Below are positions 15,626 through 23,342 of a DNA stretch of 64,000 nt, in pieces (within the stretch, counting starts at the first letter, position 1; every line of letters starts with the position of its first letter). The stretch is from Rhizobium sp. N324 (lineage in GTDB: Bacteria; Pseudomonadota; Alphaproteobacteria; Rhizobiales; Rhizobiaceae). The stretch lies in contig NZ_CP013632.1 of NCBI RefSeq assembly GCF_001664485.1, positions 124,001 to 188,000 of the forward strand. Reading direction: 5' to 3'. The notes beneath the pieces are model-generated. The model had not been told where the DNA came from. It worked only from the letters and a program-made list of their open reading frames with translations, and did no database searches. The position numbers were made by a program, and so were the translations under genes.

Positions 15626-16942
15626 ATGACCAACACCGAAATCCGAAAAGTGCAGGGCCGCCGCGTCTGGGATTCTCGTGGCAGGCCCACCGTCGAGGTA
15701 GAAATCGAGCTGGCCTCCGGTGCCATCGGCCGGGCCATCGCACCCGCCGGCGCATCGACCGGCACCGGCGAAGCTCTCGACCTTCGTGACGGCGGCAGCG
15801 CCCTTGCCGGCCTGGGCATCAACAAGGCCCTGACTGCCGTCAATGGCGAGATCGCCAAGCTGCTGGTTGGTCGGGATGCCAGCGATCAAGCCGAGCTGGA
15901 CCACGCCATCATCGAGCTTGACGGCACTAAGAACCGGAGCAGGCTGGGTGGAAATGCATCGGTAGCAACATCGATGGCGCTGCTTCACGCCGCAGCGGCG
16001 GCGGCCGATCAACCGATCTGGCGATATCTTGCAGGCTCCGACAAGGGAATTACCATGCCGCTGCCGGAAATCCAGATTTTCGGCGGCGGAGCACACGCGG
16101 CGCGCCGGGTCGATGTCCAGGATTTCATGATCATGTGCCCTGCCGCCTCGACATTCTCGGAGGCTCTGGAGTGGACCGCTGAAGTCTACCGCGCCGCGGG
16201 TGAGATTATGAAACGTGCCGGCAAGCTCCAGGGCGTGGCGGACGAGGGAGGTTACTGGCCAGCCTTCACCAGCAACGAAGAGGCTCTCGATGCCCTGGTG
16301 CGCTCGATCGAGGCTGCGGGGCTGAAGCCAGGCGCCGAAGTTGCGATATCGCTCGACATTGCGGCTTCCGAATTCGGCCGTAAGGGCAAGTATTCGCTGG
16401 CGCTGGAAGATCGGCAGCTCGATACGGCCAAGATGATCGATATGCTTGGCGGCTGGCTCAAGGCCTATCCGATCGTCTCGATCGAGGATCCGCTCGCCGA
16501 GGACGATCCTGACGGCTTCAAGGAATTTACCGCCCGCTACGGCTCCAGATGCCAGATCATCGGCGACGACTTCTTCGTGACGAACGCGGCGCGGGTAACC
16601 GAAGCGATCAGGGATAAAAGCGCCAATGCCGTTCTGATCAAGCCGAACCAGGCGGGCACGATCACTGAGACCTTCGAGGCGCTCTCCGTCGCCAAGAAAG
16701 CGGGTTTCCGGACAATCGTTTCGGCGAGATCAGGCGAGACGGAAGACGTGACGATCGCCCATCTCTCGGTCGGCTGGAATGCCAGGCAGCTCAAGGTCGG
16801 ATCGTTCTCACGCTCCGAGCGGATGGCCAAGTGGAACGAGGTTCTTCGGATCGAGGAGGCGCTTGGAAAAGAGGCTTCGTTCGCCGGGTGGTCGGCGCTG
16901 GACTTGGCTGAAAAGCCAGCCGTCGTTGCCGCCGTCGGTTAG
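15626..16942 (+). CDS. Enolase paralogue with altered active site
   Basis: A 438-residue enolase-fold protein. Enolase converts 2-phosphoglycerate to phosphoenolpyruvate. Most active-site residues, numbered as in yeast enolase, are present: the Ser39 loop (GASTG, here Ser44), His159 (here 157), Glu211 (VADEGG, 207), Asp246 (244), Glu295 (287), Asp320 (314), Lys345 (339), Arg374-Ser375 (368-369) and Lys396 (390). Two differ: Glu168 is Asp166 (QDFMI instead of QEFMI), and His373 is Ala367 (SARSGETED instead of SHRSGETED). It is unlikely to be the housekeeping enzyme. A short 19-codon frame (15564-15623) lies just before it. Either a specialised enolase or a related dehydratase is possible. Confidence 0.88.
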   Translation: MTNTEIRKVQGRRVWDSRGRPTVEVEIELASGAIGRAIAPAGASTGTGEALDLRDGGSALAGLGINKALTAVNGEIAKLLVGRDASDQAELDHAIIELDGTKNRSRLGGNASVATSMALLHAAAAAADQPIWRYLAGSDKGITMPLPEIQIFGGGAHAARRVDVQDFMIMCPAASTFSEALEWTAEVYRAAGEIMKRAGKLQGVADEGGYWPAFTSNEEALDALVRSIEAAGLKPGAEVAISLDIAASEFGRKGKYSLALEDRQLDTAKMIDMLGGWLKAYPIVSIEDPLAEDDPDGFKEFTARYGSRCQIIGDDFFVTNAARVTEAIRDKSANAVLIKPNQAGTITETFEALSVAKKAGFRTIVSARSGETEDVTIAHLSVGWNARQLKVGSFSRSERMAKWNEVLRIEEALGKEASFAGWSALDLAEKPAVVAAVG

Positions 16943-16984
16943 AATTTGGATGGGCCGGGTGCGGGTCTCGCGTAAAAACAGGCG

Positions 16985-17021
16985 TTGACAAAACACTCGG
17001 CCGTTTTATGCTAACGTTAGC
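16985..17021 (+). promoter_or_regulatory. Sigma-70-like promoter overlapped by LacI-type operator
   Basis: TTGACA (16985-16990) and TATGCT (17007-17012) are separated by 16 bp. The perfect palindrome GCTAACGTTAGC (17010-17021) overlaps the -10 hexamer, the classic arrangement for repression. It drives the VOC gene and probably the genes behind it. Confidence 0.8.
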
Positions 17022-17040
17022 AAAACTCGATGAGGATGAC

Positions 17041-18042
17041 ATGCTTCCGGCTGTTAATTTGAAACCTCCCTTCAACATCACGCGCTTCAGCCATGTCGTG
17101 CTTGAGGTCAATGATGTGGGACGCAGCCGGGATTTCTATGTCAATGTCGGCGGCCTCGTCGAAACGGAATTCGAAGATGGTGTCTCCTACCTTCGCGGAC
17201 TGTCAGAGGCCTGTCACCACAGCCTGGTGCTCGCACCCGCCGGCGGCAAGCCGGCGTGCAGGCGGATCGGTTACAGGGTGTTCCTGGAGGAGGATCTGGA
17301 CAAGGCCAAGGTCTTCTTCGAGGAGAAGGGGCTTCCGGCGGAATGGATCGACGTTCGAAACCAGGGGCGGACCCTGCTTGTCAGCGATCCCTCGGGGGCT
17401 CGCATCGAGCTTTGCTCCAGCATGAGCGTTCATCCCCGCAAGTTTCTCGAAGTGCATGAACATCGCGGCGCCCGGGCCCAGGGGCTCGACCATTGCCAGG
17501 TCATCGTCGCCGATCCGCTGGGTCTGAGCGCCTTCTATGGCGAACTCGGTTTCCGGACGTCGGAATATATCGCGGCGGGCGACGATCTCATTGCGAACTT
17601 CATGTATCGCAAAGGTGTCTGCCTCGACCTGGCCCTGGTGCCCGGCATCGGCCCGCAGCTGCATCATTTTGCTTATACGGTTCCCGAAAGCAGCGACATC
17701 TTCGCCGTCTGCGACTTTGCCAGCCGTTACGGATATGGAGACAGCGTCGAGCGAGGGCCTGGCCGTCATGGCCCTTCGGGAGTCCTGTTCGTCTATCTGC
17801 GCGATCCGGATGGCCACCGGGTGGAGTTCTTCAACAATCACTACACCACGATAGATGCGGAATTGGAGCCCATTCGCTGGGACGCGGCATCTCTGAGCAC
17901 CAATGTCCATTGGGGCATGCCGGCCGTCTCGAAGTGGTTCTTCGAGGCCAGCGAATTTACGGGAGTACCGCTGGAGCACCCCGAGAGAATGCCGAACCCG
18001 ATGACGCTGGAACGCTACGCGGAAGGGCTCGCGAAGAGCTGA
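17041..18042 (+). CDS. Extradiol-dioxygenase-like VOC protein (two-domain)
   Basis: A 333-residue protein with two vicinal-oxygen-chelate domains, resembling type I extradiol dioxygenases such as 3,4-dihydroxyphenylacetate 2,3-dioxygenase. The C-terminal domain keeps a 2-His-1-carboxylate iron site: His151 (GLDHCQVIV), His209 or 208 (LHHFAYTV) and Glu262 (DPDGHRVEFF), with spacing close to that of the known enzymes. The ATG at 17008 lies inside the operator, so the ATG at 17041 with GAGGATGAC upstream is the start. It should open a catechol-type ring between or beside hydroxyls, and the FAH-family gene could act on the product. The precise substrate cannot be read from sequence. Confidence 0.85.
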   Translation: MLPAVNLKPPFNITRFSHVVLEVNDVGRSRDFYVNVGGLVETEFEDGVSYLRGLSEACHHSLVLAPAGGKPACRRIGYRVFLEEDLDKAKVFFEEKGLPAEWIDVRNQGRTLLVSDPSGARIELCSSMSVHPRKFLEVHEHRGARAQGLDHCQVIVADPLGLSAFYGELGFRTSEYIAAGDDLIANFMYRKGVCLDLALVPGIGPQLHHFAYTVPESSDIFAVCDFASRYGYGDSVERGPGRHGPSGVLFVYLRDPDGHRVEFFNNHYTTIDAELEPIRWDAASLSTNVHWGMPAVSKWFFEASEFTGVPLEHPERMPNPMTLERYAEGLAKS

Positions 18043-18123
18043 GACCTGCCGCCGGCGGCAGGAGACCGAGGCGCCGCGGACCCGTGAGCGCGATGCCATG
18101 CCGGAAACACTTGGGAGGATGAG

Positions 18124-19341
18124 ATGAGTGCGAATTCCATTAAACTGAACAGACGTGCATTTCTCGGCTCTGCCGCCGCCGCGGCGGCTTTCGGCGCGAT
18201 GCCGAAGGTTTTCGCGCAAGGTGGGCCCATCCGCGTCGGCGGAACGCTGCCGTTGACAGGTCCGCTTGCAGGCGTCGGCGCAATCCATAAGCTTGCGGCA
18301 GAGGTGTTCGTCGAACAGATCAACGCCAAAGGCGGTATTCTCGGACGGAAGGTGGAGTTCGTCCTTCTCGACGACCAATCGCTTCCCGCCAATGCGCGAA
18401 CCCTTTACGAGCGTCTGGTGACGGCCGATAAGGTCGATCTGCTGATGGGGCCTTATGGCACCTCCTCGATTATCGCGGCGATGGGCGTTGCCGCGCGGTT
18501 CAAGAAGATGCTCGTTCAGAGCAGCCTCGGCGACCCGAGCCTCGCGCCCTATCCGCTGCAGTTCCCGTCGCTTCCGATCGGGGCCGAGCCGCAGTTGACC
18601 GACACCGAGGTCGTTCTCGATGCCTATGCGAGCCTGCCGACCCCTCCCAAGACGATCGCCTTCGTCACCAGCAAATTCCCGTCGGCACTGACAATCGCCA
18701 AGGGCGGCCAGCAAGTCGCCGAGAAGCGTGGCATCAAGAACGTGCTGGAGCTTGAATACGAATTCGGCACCAAGGACTTCGGCGCCATCGCCAACCGCAT
18801 CAAGGCGGCAGATCCGGATCTGTTGTGGTCCGGTGCGATCGGCATGGAGGCCGTGCAGCTTCTCGATGCGATGAGCCGGATCGATTACCAGCCAAGAAAC
18901 CAGTTCTATCTGTTCCCGGCGCCCGGCCCGACTGCGGCGCACCCCAAAGCGAGTGGCCTGACCTCGCTGACCTGGTTCGAAGAGCACGAACCATTCCTCA
19001 AAAATCACGGCGCCCAGGAGTTCGTAAGCGCCTATGACGGAAAGGCGAAGGCGGCAGGCTTCCCCTATCCGCGCGCCGAATATCAGGCCGCCGTCGAATA
19101 TGCTGCGTGGCAGATCCTTGCGGCGGCAGCTGAAGGGGCGGGGAAGCTGGACGATGCCGCGATGGCTGCGTGGCTGCGCGCAAATCCCGTCGAGACGGTC
19201 GTCGGGACAAGGACTTTCGACGGCAAGTTCAATGCCGGAAAGCCATCGACGAAGCTCAAGCAAGTTCAAGGAAAGGATTGGGTGACTGTCTGGCCTGCGG
19301 ACTTCCGACCGGCCGGCAAGGAGTTCCTGGCCGCCCTCTGA
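18124..19341 (+). CDS. ABC transporter substrate-binding protein (HAAT type, Tat signal)
   Basis: A 405-residue periplasmic binding protein of the LivJ/LivK-like family (type 1 periplasmic fold). The N-terminus has a twin-arginine signal: LNRRAFLGSAAAAAAFGAMPKVFA. The mature part begins IRVGGTLPLTGPLAGVG, the usual HAAT opening, and contains VEFVLLDDQSLPANARTLYERLV. It must partner with the livH, livMG and livF genes 3-6 kb upstream. It sits in the unit controlled by the operator at 17010. The ligand is unknown; in this regulon an aromatic or hydroxy acid is more likely than an amino acid. Confidence 0.92.
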   Translation: MSANSIKLNRRAFLGSAAAAAAFGAMPKVFAQGGPIRVGGTLPLTGPLAGVGAIHKLAAEVFVEQINAKGGILGRKVEFVLLDDQSLPANARTLYERLVTADKVDLLMGPYGTSSIIAAMGVAARFKKMLVQSSLGDPSLAPYPLQFPSLPIGAEPQLTDTEVVLDAYASLPTPPKTIAFVTSKFPSALTIAKGGQQVAEKRGIKNVLELEYEFGTKDFGAIANRIKAADPDLLWSGAIGMEAVQLLDAMSRIDYQPRNQFYLFPAPGPTAAHPKASGLTSLTWFEEHEPFLKNHGAQEFVSAYDGKAKAAGFPYPRAEYQAAVEYAAWQILAAAAEGAGKLDDAAMAAWLRANPVETVVGTRTFDGKFNAGKPSTKLKQVQGKDWVTVWPADFRPAGKEFLAAL

Positions 19342-19433
19342 CGAAACCGCTCGGCGCTGCCGCGCACCTGTCTGAAACTGAAAAAATGCATTCGGTCGGG
19401 CACGGTTCGACCGATGTCCCTATGGAGGAGTAA

Positions 19434-20564
19434 ATGGTTAAAACTATGATCGCCGCCCGGCTGCATGCTCTGCATCAGCCGATGTCGTTGGATGAGATTC
19501 CGGTTCCCACGCCCCGGCCCAACGACGTCCTGGTGCAGGTCAGGGCTTGCGGTATCGTGCCCAACATGGCCAACGTCATCAATAACTGGCCAACCTGGTT
19601 TCCCCACCAGCCGCTGCCGAAGTTTCCGGCAGTGTTCGGCCTGGATCCGGCCGGGGTCGTCGCCGAAGTGGGCGAGGCGGTCACCAATGTCAAAATTGGC
19701 GATCGTGTTTATGTCAGCCCTCTCAGATCCTGTGGTTCCTGCAAGGCGTGCCGGTCAGGCAACCGCAGCCAATGCCGCTACTACACCTTGAACGGCTACT
19801 TCAGCACCAGCCGCGATGGTCAAAGAATCTTCGATCTTTATCCCTATGGCGGCTTCAGCCAGTACATGACTGCCCCGGAATATTCACTCGTGTGCCTGCC
19901 GGATAATCTCAGCTTCGAACAGGCCGGCCGCTTCGGCTATCTCGGCACATCCTACGGCGCCCTGAAGAATGCACAGGCCGGACCCGGCCAAGTTTGCCTC
20001 ATCGACGGGATTACCGGCACGCTTGGCGTCGCGGCTACCAAGCTCGCTCTCGCCATGGGCCTCTCCAAAATTCTGGGCACCGGCAGAAACAAGGAATTGA
20101 TGGACCGCATAAAGGCCATCGCTCCCGATCGCATCGACACGATCATGCTCGGCGAGGGCTCGACCGGAGAATGGGCAAAGGCCCAAACCGGCGGCGAGGG
20201 GGTGGATTTCGTCATCAGCGCGCTGGGTGCCAGAGCCCCCGCCGCGACCGTGGTCGATTCCATGCGCGGCGTTCGTCGAGGCGGCCGTGTGGTTGTGGTT
20301 GGCGGCGTCGCGGAAGATGTTCCTGTTGATGTGAAGTGGCTGATGGACGAGCAGGTTCAGCTCATCGGCTCTAACTGGTTCAGCGCTGCCCAGGGGCAGG
20401 AAATGGCCGACATGGTCCGCACCGGTGCGCTCGACCTCTCCTATCTCGAGCACAAGGTCTATCCGCTCGAGCGGGTGAACGAAGCCATCTCCGGCATCGG
20501 CGAACGCGATGGCGGCTTCAGCAACTACGTGGTCGTTCCGCCGGTTCCCGCCGTCTGGCAATAA
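19434..20564 (+). CDS. MDR-superfamily dehydrogenase, paralogue of the one at 5410
   Basis: A 376-residue MDR protein closely related to the product of 5410-6516: both share the ACGxVPNxANV, FPYGGF-like and VDVKWxMDEQ segments. Structural zinc cysteines are at 100, 103, 106 and 114. As in its paralogue, the catalytic GHE is replaced by GLD (Leu70-Asp71), while Cys39 remains. The nucleotide-binding motif reads GITGTLGVAATKLALAMG. The ribosome binding site GGAGGAG precedes ATG 19434. It follows the binding-protein gene and is probably part of the same transcript. An oxidoreductase step in the regulon's pathway is inferred; the substrate is unknown. Confidence 0.85.
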   Translation: MVKTMIAARLHALHQPMSLDEIPVPTPRPNDVLVQVRACGIVPNMANVINNWPTWFPHQPLPKFPAVFGLDPAGVVAEVGEAVTNVKIGDRVYVSPLRSCGSCKACRSGNRSQCRYYTLNGYFSTSRDGQRIFDLYPYGGFSQYMTAPEYSLVCLPDNLSFEQAGRFGYLGTSYGALKNAQAGPGQVCLIDGITGTLGVAATKLALAMGLSKILGTGRNKELMDRIKAIAPDRIDTIMLGEGSTGEWAKAQTGGEGVDFVISALGARAPAATVVDSMRGVRRGGRVVVVGGVAEDVPVDVKWLMDEQVQLIGSNWFSAAQGQEMADMVRTGALDLSYLEHKVYPLERVNEAISGIGERDGGFSNYVVVPPVPAVWQ

Positions 20565-20572
20565 CAATCACC

Positions 20573-20594
20573 GGCGCCGGCTGCGGCCGGCGCC
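20573..20594 (+). other. Intercistronic hairpin after the second MDR gene
   Basis: GGCGCCGG and CCGGCGCC form an 8-bp GC-only stem with a 6-nt loop, without a T run, between the MDR and FMN reductase genes. It probably tunes mRNA stability rather than ending transcription. Confidence 0.4.
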
Positions 20595-20617
20595 TCCCTC
20601 ACGCGAGAAGAGAGAAC

Positions 20618-21169
20618 ATGTCCAAGAAAGATATCGCGGTCCTGGTCGGGAGCCTTCGTCAGGCTTCGATCAACCTGAAATTCGCCCGTGCCATGCAGAA
20701 AGTGGCGCCTGACGGATTGAACCTGGAAATCGTGCCGATCGGCGACCTTCCGCTCTATAACCAGGACCTTGAGACCGAAACGCCGCCGGTGGAATGGTCG
20801 TCCTTCCGCGAGCGCATCAAGGCTTGCGATGGCGCAATCTTCGTGACGCCGGAATATAATAGATCCGTGCCTGCGGCATTGAAGAATGCGATCGAAGTCG
20901 GCTCCCGGCCGTATGGGAATAGCGTGTGGGATCACAAGCCCGGCGCGGTGACCGGCGCTTCTCCCGGTCTCATCGGCGGCGCAGCGGCAGCACTTCAGCT
21001 CCGAGTTATCCTGACCAACATCAACGTGCCGACTATGCCCCAGCCTGAAGTTTACCTCAGCACGGCCGACAAATTGGTGGGCGACCATGGGATATTCCTC
21101 AACGAAGGAACCCAGAAGTTCATCGAGAGCTTCCTGGTTGCGTTCGAAAGCTGGGTCGCCCGGTTCTGA
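20618..21169 (+). CDS. NADPH-dependent FMN reductase
   Basis: A 183-residue flavodoxin-like protein of the NADPH-dependent FMN reductase family. The phosphate-binding loop GSLRQASINLKFARAM and the TPEYNRSVPAALKNAIE motif are characteristic, and PGLIGGAAAALQLR matches the second flavin contact. Such enzymes supply reduced flavin to monooxygenases or reduce quinones and azo compounds. No flavin-dependent monooxygenase is visible in the window, so a direct quinone-reducing role is equally likely. It is the last plus-strand gene of the regulon, followed by a terminator. Confidence 0.9.
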   Translation: MSKKDIAVLVGSLRQASINLKFARAMQKVAPDGLNLEIVPIGDLPLYNQDLETETPPVEWSSFRERIKACDGAIFVTPEYNRSVPAALKNAIEVGSRPYGNSVWDHKPGAVTGASPGLIGGAAAALQLRVILTNINVPTMPQPEVYLSTADKLVGDHGIFLNEGTQKFIESFLVAFESWVARF

Positions 21170-21194
21170 GCCGCAGCAGAGCAACACTTCATCC

Positions 21195-21230
21195 GCCATC
21201 GCGAACACAGCGCGGTGGCTTTTTCTTTTT
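21195..21230 (+). terminator. Rho-independent terminator after the FMN reductase gene
   Basis: GCCATCGCG and CGCGGTGGC (21195-21203, 21211-21219) form a 9-bp stem with one G-U pair, followed by TTTTTCTTTTT. It separates two convergent units. Confidence 0.85.
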
Positions 21231-21274
21231 CATCTGCAGTGAAAAGCGTACTGCTCCGGAAAAGCCTGGGTTCC

Positions 21275-22270
21275 TTACGGAAACCAGGCCTGCGCCACGT
21301 CAGCGAGCTTTTGCGGAGGCGACGCGATCAATGGAATAGCAGCCTTGCGGACCGCCTCGCGCTGGCATTCGTCGCTTATGTATTCGACGGGCGATTTGCC
21401 ATCGACCCGGGCGAGGAAGAGGGTGGGCAGCAGGCTTGCGGCCCGGGCCTCGAGAGCGTCCCGATCTTCCCAATCGACCTGATCCATGTAGGCTGCCGTC
21501 AAGGCCGCGAATGACGATGCGAGCTCGGATGCCGCCTTTGCGGCAACGATCTTCTTCAGCAGCAGATGGTTCAGGCAGAAGGCCAGGTCGAAAGCCGGAT
21601 CGCCGAACCAGGCGCATTCGGCATCGAGGAACACAGGGCCGTTCCTGCCCAGCAGGATGTTCTTCGGGCTGACGTCGCCATGGACCAGCGCCAGCTTTGT
21701 TTCGGCCGTGCGCTGAACCAACTCGGCCAGGCGATCGCTGACGAAAGGATGTTTGGCGGCAGTCGCCACCAGGTAGGGCTCCAGCCGAAGCGCAAAGAAG
21801 TTCGATCCGGAGTCAAATTTTTCCGGCAACCCCGGAGTGCGGGCACTGACGGAATGGATCTGTCCAATCCGCTGGCCAATGACCTCTGCCGCCTTTCGGT
21901 CGACGCTCCCATGAAGCAGGTTGGTCTTCCAGAGCGGGTAGTCGTCGCTCGGAAGAAACTCCATTGCGAAAACACCAGACGGCCCGTCGTGCGCGAGAGG
22001 CTTCGGAACGGCGGAAGGGAAATGCTCGGCCACGAAGGAGATCCAGTTCCATTCGTATAGATTTCTCGACACCGGCGCCTGCCAATCGGCGGATACTTTA
22101 AGCTTGGCAAGTGCGCGTTTCACGCAGATAAGCCGGCCGGGAAGCTCCACGCGGTAGATATCTGAAGAAACGCCACCCGTCAGGGGCTTATAGATCGCTT
22201 CCTCGGAAGCGCTCTTCAGGCCGCTCTTCAGCAGGAAATCGTCGAAAATCGTGGTCTCGGCTGCAGACAT
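21275..22270 (-). CDS. APH-fold small-molecule kinase
   Basis: A 331-residue protein of the aminoglycoside phosphotransferase/choline kinase superfamily. The catalytic loop LVHGDVSPKNILLGRNG and the magnesium-binding FLDAECAWFGDPAFDLAFCL are intact, so it should be an active kinase. In bacteria this fold phosphorylates many hydroxyl compounds (methylthioribose, homoserine, choline and others) besides antibiotics. Because it is co-transcribed with a D-2-hydroxyacid dehydrogenase (21-bp gap) under a LacI-type operator, a metabolic substrate, perhaps a hydroxy acid, is more likely than a drug. The substrate cannot be read from the sequence. Confidence 0.85.
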   Translation of the reverse strand: MSAAETTIFDDFLLKSGLKSASEEAIYKPLTGGVSSDIYRVELPGRLICVKRALAKLKVSADWQAPVSRNLYEWNWISFVAEHFPSAVPKPLAHDGPSGVFAMEFLPSDDYPLWKTNLLHGSVDRKAAEVIGQRIGQIHSVSARTPGLPEKFDSGSNFFALRLEPYLVATAAKHPFVSDRLAELVQRTAETKLALVHGDVSPKNILLGRNGPVFLDAECAWFGDPAFDLAFCLNHLLLKKIVAAKAASELASSFAALTAAYMDQVDWEDRDALEARAASLLPTLFLARVDGKSPVEYISDECQREAVRKAAIPLIASPPQKLADVAQAWFP

Positions 22271-22291
22271 GAATTCAGTGTCCTTGCGGCA

Positions 22292-23254
22292 TTAGCGGCG
22301 GGGGCTGTTGCGGGCTTGTTCGGGCATCTCTCCAGAGAGAACCCTGACGACCTCTTCTGCTGCCCGGCGGCGCAGCTCGATCAGCGAGGCATCCGAGGAG
22401 AAGGCGACATGCGGCGTGATCATCGCGCCCGGGTGAGCAATCAACTCCGGGGGAACGCGTGGCTCATCCTCGAGCACATCGAGGCCGACACCGCTCAGAA
22501 TGCCGGCGGCCAAGCCCTCGATCACGGCGGCGGTATCCACGACGCCGCCTCGGCTGACGTTGATCAGCAGGCTTCCACGCCGCATCTTCGAGATGGCGTC
22601 CCTGTTGATCAGATGACGCGTCGCAGGCGAAAGCGGCGCATGGACAATGACGATATCGCTCTTGGCCAGAAGCGTATCGAAGTCGGCAAGCTCCACATTA
22701 TCAGGCACGTTCGAGGCATGGGGATCGTGCGCCGTCACGCGGCATCCCAGCGCCTGCATCTTTGCCGCCGTCGCACGGCCGATGCGACCGAAGCCGACGA
22801 TGCCGCAGGTCAGTTCCGAAAGCCGGCGGAGATTTGCCGAAGCCGGGTCCCAGCGGCCATCGCGAACCTCGCGATCGAAGTGGATCAGGCCGCGGGCCCA
22901 GGCAATTGCAAAGCCGATGGCATGATCGGACACTTCCGTGACGCAGTAGTCGGGCACGTTCGTGACCCATATTCCCCGCTCGGTGGCCGCATCGACGGCA
23001 ATATTGTCCAGGCCGACTCCGAGACGCGCGACGATCTTGAGATTGGGAGATGCAGCGATCGCCGTCTCGCTGACCTGAGCCCAGCAGGTCAGGATGGCGT
23101 CCGGCTTATGCTCTGCGGCCAAAGCGTCGATATCGGAAGAGGGCGACGGCTCGGCAGGGCCGCTGACGAGGGTAAACCCGGCTCCCTCGATCACCTCCCG
23201 CTCCACCTTGTCATCCGGCCAGGCGTAGTCCGTCAACAGTACGGTCCGCGTCAT
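22292..23254 (-). CDS. D-2-hydroxyacid dehydrogenase (CtBP/phosphoglycerate dehydrogenase-like)
   Basis: A 320-residue NAD-dependent D-2-hydroxyacid dehydrogenase. The nucleotide-binding motif CGIVGFGRIGRATAAKMQAL is clear. The catalytic Arg lies at RLGVGLDNI/NVSRGGVVD, Glu at DVLEDEP and His at ITPHVAF. These enzymes interconvert 2-oxo acids and D-2-hydroxy acids, for example hydroxypyruvate and D-glycerate. A GGGAGG ribosome binding site precedes ATG 23254, and an operator variant lies 18 bp upstream. It is the first gene of a two-gene unit with the APH-fold kinase. A hydroxypyruvate or glyoxylate reductase role is one option among several. Confidence 0.9.
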   Translation of the reverse strand: MTRTVLLTDYAWPDDKVEREVIEGAGFTLVSGPAEPSPSSDIDALAAEHKPDAILTCWAQVSETAIAASPNLKIVARLGVGLDNIAVDAATERGIWVTNVPDYCVTEVSDHAIGFAIAWARGLIHFDREVRDGRWDPASANLRRLSELTCGIVGFGRIGRATAAKMQALGCRVTAHDPHASNVPDNVELADFDTLLAKSDIVIVHAPLSPATRHLINRDAISKMRRGSLLINVSRGGVVDTAAVIEGLAAGILSGVGLDVLEDEPRVPPELIAHPGAMITPHVAFSSDASLIELRRRAAEEVVRVLSGEMPEQARNSPRR

Positions 23255-23272
23255 GATTTCCTCCCAATTTGT

Positions 23273-23284
23273 GCAAACGTTAGC
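23273..23284. promoter_or_regulatory. LacI-type operator variant before the dehydrogenase-kinase unit
   Basis: GCAAACGTTAGC, one base from the palindrome, in the context GTGCAAACGTTAGCGCAA. It lies between the PEP carboxylase stop codon and the dehydrogenase start, 18 bp from the latter. Confidence 0.75.
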
Positions 23285-23342
23285 GCAATAATTTCACCGT
23301 GGTCAAGAAAAATAGGCTGACGCCATCCGCATTGACGGCTCG

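Noticed and set aside
17203..19269. 688-codon minus-strand open frame
   Set aside because: It lies opposite the VOC and binding-protein genes, has Arg-rich low-complexity sequence and no ribosome binding site; third-position GC explains the openness.
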